Below are positions 28,656 to 31,762 of a stretch of 31,762 nucleotides of DNA, one piece after another. Made by a program: the position numbers and the translations under genes. The DNA comes from Gnetum montanum (Eukaryota; Streptophyta; Gnetopsida; Gnetales; Gnetaceae). Numbering within the stretch: position 1 is the stretch's first letter; the number at the start of each line of letters is the position of its first letter. The notes under the pieces are model-generated. The model saw only the letters and a program-made list of their open reading frames with translations. It made no database searches and had not been told where the DNA came from. The DNA lies in contig MNCI01026517.1 in assembly GCA_015680685.1 (NCBI GenBank), positions 5,750-37,511 of the forward strand, read 5' to 3'.

Positions 28656-31122
28656 ATGCCTTCTTCTCATAAGAGCAACTCACCGCCTAAGGACCATACT
28701 AGAGACAGTCGGCAAGATAAAAAACATAACCAAAATCAGCCAAGTACTAAGCAGTATAAGATGACATATACTCATTCTGATCAGTATATTCCTAATTTTA
28801 CTTTTGTTCTCCATCAAGACGAACAATTCCGGTGGAGAGATTTGTAAGGTAACATAGTGTTACCCCCAGATCGATTAATCTCTCGCATTATTTTCCGTGC
28901 CTTGGTACAGATTGGCATGGAAGAACATTATGCTGAATACATTGCAGATGATTATGATATAAGGGATTATCATCCCACCACTTTGCAACATATGAGGGTC
29001 GAAAGGCAGGAGAGCCAACACACATTGTTGAAGGGCAAGGTTCCCGATGTCCTTAGTGAAATAGGAGACGAGGAACCCCTCATGGCGGGTTTCTTAGAAA
29101 ATGATGTTCCTCCTCCTCATAATGGTGAAGAGGTTAGGCATCAGAGCCTTCGATCAACTATACATGCTACGGGCTCTGATCCCCGTGAACACGAACTGTT
29201 CATGGCTGGAACAACCACTCACACTAAGGACGGACACTTAGATCATTACGACGATCAGGGCCGAAGCAACCGAAGAGAAGGTAAGAAACATCGCCATGGT
29301 GATGGATCCCCTTCCTCTTCTCCTTCATCTCACCATTCACACTCTCCTCCCACATCTAGGTGTAGCCATCATGATCATAAAGGTGAGGATAAAGATAAAA
29401 GAGATGAAAGACCTCGACAGGAAGGTCGAGAGGAGTTAGGACAAGGGCAAGGACATAGGGAGAGTAGGGAACCACCACGTAGACATCACAGACGTCATGA
29501 CAAGGATGATCATGATGAACCCCTACTTGCAACCCGAAGCATGCTAGACATCACAGAGGTAGTTAGGATCCCCACAAGGCACTTAAAAGATAGCAGGATC
29601 AAGCATTTGGATATAAATAATATCCAACGTTTTGAAGGGGGATATAATGCTAATCCTCAACATCATTTACAGGCATTCCACGATACCTGTGCCCTGAAAA
29701 ATATAGATAATGAGTGGCAGAAGCTTAAGTTGTTCCCAAGGACACTCACCAAAGAAGCAGAGAGTTGGTATTGGTCCTTAGAACTGGAAACCATCAGGAG
29801 GTGGAGTACGATGCTTGAACTGTTCAACAAAAACTATCAGACGTACTCCAGAGTGTCCAATTTGAGTAAGCAGATCCAAGGCTGGAAACAAGGTGCTTAT
29901 GAATCCTTGGATGCTACCATGGCCCGCTACTATACATTGCTACATCGTTGCCCGGGCCATGGGTACACTAAGCGGGATCAACTTCTCCACATCGTGGATG
30001 GGCTAAGGAATGAAATGAGAAGAACTCCTGGGACTTATGCCCAATGGAGACTTTCCCAACTTAGAGCCCATGAAGTTGAAAGTTTGTTGGAACAAGTAGC
30101 ATAAGAAGAGGGTCAGCTATGTAAGAGGGAAAGTGCGGAGGAGTACAACCGCGATCCCTCCCTTCGGAAGAAGGGAGTGAAATTTTGTAATGAAGAGGAT
30201 GAGTCACCAATCGAAGAGTTGGTGAATTGGAAAACTTTGCCGATCCAAAAGCTAACAACCAAGGTATCGGCCAAAGTAGATCAAATGTGAGATTCCTTGG
30301 ACTTAAGAATTGAAACAGTTTTGAAAGTTGTAGAAGAGTCTAAGGTCGAGCAAAGTAGTGCCAAAGGAAAGAACAAGAGGAGAGATTTAAGCCCTGCACA
30401 TAACAAGGGTAAGGGTAAAATCACTAACTCCGATGTGGCTGTAGATTCTGACACAAACAATGATGGTGGATGTGAGGTCTACTACTATGACCATCCTAAG
30501 GGATGTTGTCCTATTATCTCACATCTATAGGAGTCTGGGGTGTATGCATTAAATCCAAGACTTAATCAACAGAAAACACCCTGAAGGTTGCCTTATCCAC
30601 AAGGTAACCCAAGGCAGTTCCACCAACCACTAACGTATTATCCAAGTGGAACTCCACCATAGCCCATCGAACAGCATTAGCAATGGCAATACCCACAATC
30701 ATGGGGGATGCCATCGTCGAAATAACAGTACCCTTACTAGCAACCTGACCCTTATGAATATTATGTGAAGCAGCCAATTTCTCCAAGTGACTCTATGGGT
30801 CACGCAACCCCCAACTGTCACTACCAAGCTCGGGAGTACTTCCGAAGGACTCCTTGTCCTCCAGGAGACACTCCATACCCACACCATCCTCCTAATCCAT
30901 CCACACCTCTTCCACCTCAAGTAGTTCCCGTAACACCTCCTGCTCCAACAATGCAAGGGGAACTTCCTTCTCAACTGCAGCAACATCACGCTGCAAGAGC
31001 TATAAATATCCAACCTGTAACTAGTTCTGAAAACTGTAAAAAGAGAAGACCTTACTTCAGAACCAAAGCCCAGACAAACTCTCGCAACAACAAGCAGTTG
31101 GGCACGTGTATAGGCCTCTAAC
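28656..31122 (+). pseudogene. gag: gag of family A copy 3 (best preserved)
   Basis: ATG 28656 opens MPSSHKSNSPPKDH. TAA 28845 (CAA in copy 2) interrupts, then 28857-30104 is open for 415 codons. It covers an acidic region, a Ser/His/Arg-rich linker (about 29250-29520), the gag core with LKLFPRTLTKEAESWYWSL, and RCPGHGYTKRDQLLHI. TAA 30102 (CAA in copy 2) and TGA near 30288 (TGG in copy 2) follow. After 30530 a Pro/Gln-rich part continues in frame until about 31120, where the frame shifts. The Arg/His-rich linker may bind RNA in place of a zinc knuckle, which is not seen. Product: virus-like particle shell protein. Confidence 0.87.
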
Positions 31123-31762
31123 CACTAACGCTTTGGAGAACCCTTTAGTCTAATAGCTAAGTATGCAAACGGTTATGTTGACACATACCGTAACTAACTG
31201 GATAAAGGTGGGCCACCTTCCCAGGAAACTATCTGATCCTAGGAATTCCTTAATTCATTTACAGATCGTGGAAACTGAGCCACATAGGGCTCTTCTTGAA
31301 TCAGGTTCTAGAGTCAACTTAATTTCAAGAAAGATGTATCATGCCTGAAACCTACCCCAACTTAAGAAGAGCGACATTCAACTAGGGCTAGCAGACAAGT
31401 CCATCACCATTCCCTTGGGGTTGGTGGAGGATGTCATCACCACTGTGTGTGGTTGGCCCTACCTAGCTAACTTTTTGGTGATCGAAGTGAACAACAATGA
31501 AGGGGACTTCCCAATTATAATGGGAAGGGCATGGCTAAGTACAGTAGATGCATGCCTTAGGATCCACGATCTTTCCTTGGAAATCTCTAAGGTAAACATA
31601 TGTGGAAAGATCAAGAAGAGGAAAGTTCCATGCATCACATACAGTGATTCATCAGGTGATGACATGGAGGGATGCTCATCTCCTCCATGTAACAAGTGTG
31701 CCCTTGAAACTTTGCAACAAAGATGCCTGTATGTAGCAACCACACAGCCAGTAGTAGACACC
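31123..31762 (+). pseudogene. pro: Protease of family A copy 3 (partial, window edge)
   Basis: The retropepsin has LLESGSRVNLIS at about 31292-31327. Glu (GAA 31298-31300) replaces the catalytic Asp, and TGA 31346 stands where copies 1 and 2 have TGG. ADKSITIPLGLVEDV and PIIMGRAWL follow. This copy keeps the uninterrupted site CCTACCTAGCTAAC (about 31458-31471) into which element B inserted in copy 2. Confidence 0.82.

Larger units (their letters stand above)
28519..31762 (+). mobile_element. Family A retrotransposon copy 3, 5' part (runs off window)
   Basis: It starts at the LTR 27552-28518 and carries leader, gag and most of protease before the window ends. It is the least damaged copy, with an 830-codon region in one frame interrupted by few stops. 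Confidence 0.88.

Overview
The window looks like repeat-rich nuclear DNA of a seed plant. It has no bacterial-type genes, rRNA or tRNA, and almost every base belongs to decayed LTR retrotransposons. The species cannot be named from the sequence. Two element families are present. Family A is a gag-protease-only (non-autonomous, TR-GAG-like) element whose gag and protease resemble the Athila clade and whose primer-binding site matches plant tRNA-Asp. Family B is a 17.1 kb Ty3/gypsy element of the Tat/Ogre type, recognised by its dual RNase H, gag-pro separated from pol, and large size.

Layout. 1-4111: the 3' part of A copy 1 (gag, protease, long tail with two short hydrophobic reading frames). 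4112-5059: an A LTR that both ends copy 1 and starts copy 2. 5060-8001: leader, gag and first half of the protease of copy 2. 8002-25104: element B, inserted into the copy 2 protease with a clean 5-bp target duplication (CTACC at 7997-8001 and 25105-25109). 25105-27551: rest of copy 2. 27552-28518: a second shared A LTR. 28519-31762: A copy 3, cut by the window end. Family A is therefore a tandem LTR-body-LTR-body array with a unit of about 6.3 kb once B is removed.

Element B runs: 5' LTR (8002-9341), primer-binding site, gag-pro in one frame (9386-13486), a short-repeat array, a gene on the opposite strand with eight inferred exons (18651 down to 14231), more arrays, pol in another frame (19381-22926: RT, RNase H, second RNase H, integrase), a 37-bp tandem array, polypurine tract and 3' LTR (23749-25104). 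The opposite-strand gene is the most unusual item. Its seven inferred introns all have GT-AG borders, and at least five junctions keep the reading frame. The 5' exons resemble an FCP1/NIF-type phosphatase domain that has lost its catalytic aspartates, and the 3' exons encode an acidic and coiled-coil protein. A GCGTATACGC palindrome repeated in the B LTRs is also repeated in intron 1 of this gene, with shortened forms upstream of it.

All coding regions carry nonsense codons, mostly explained by C-to-T or G-to-A transitions, as expected of methylated, silenced elements. Nothing here appears currently able to transpose.
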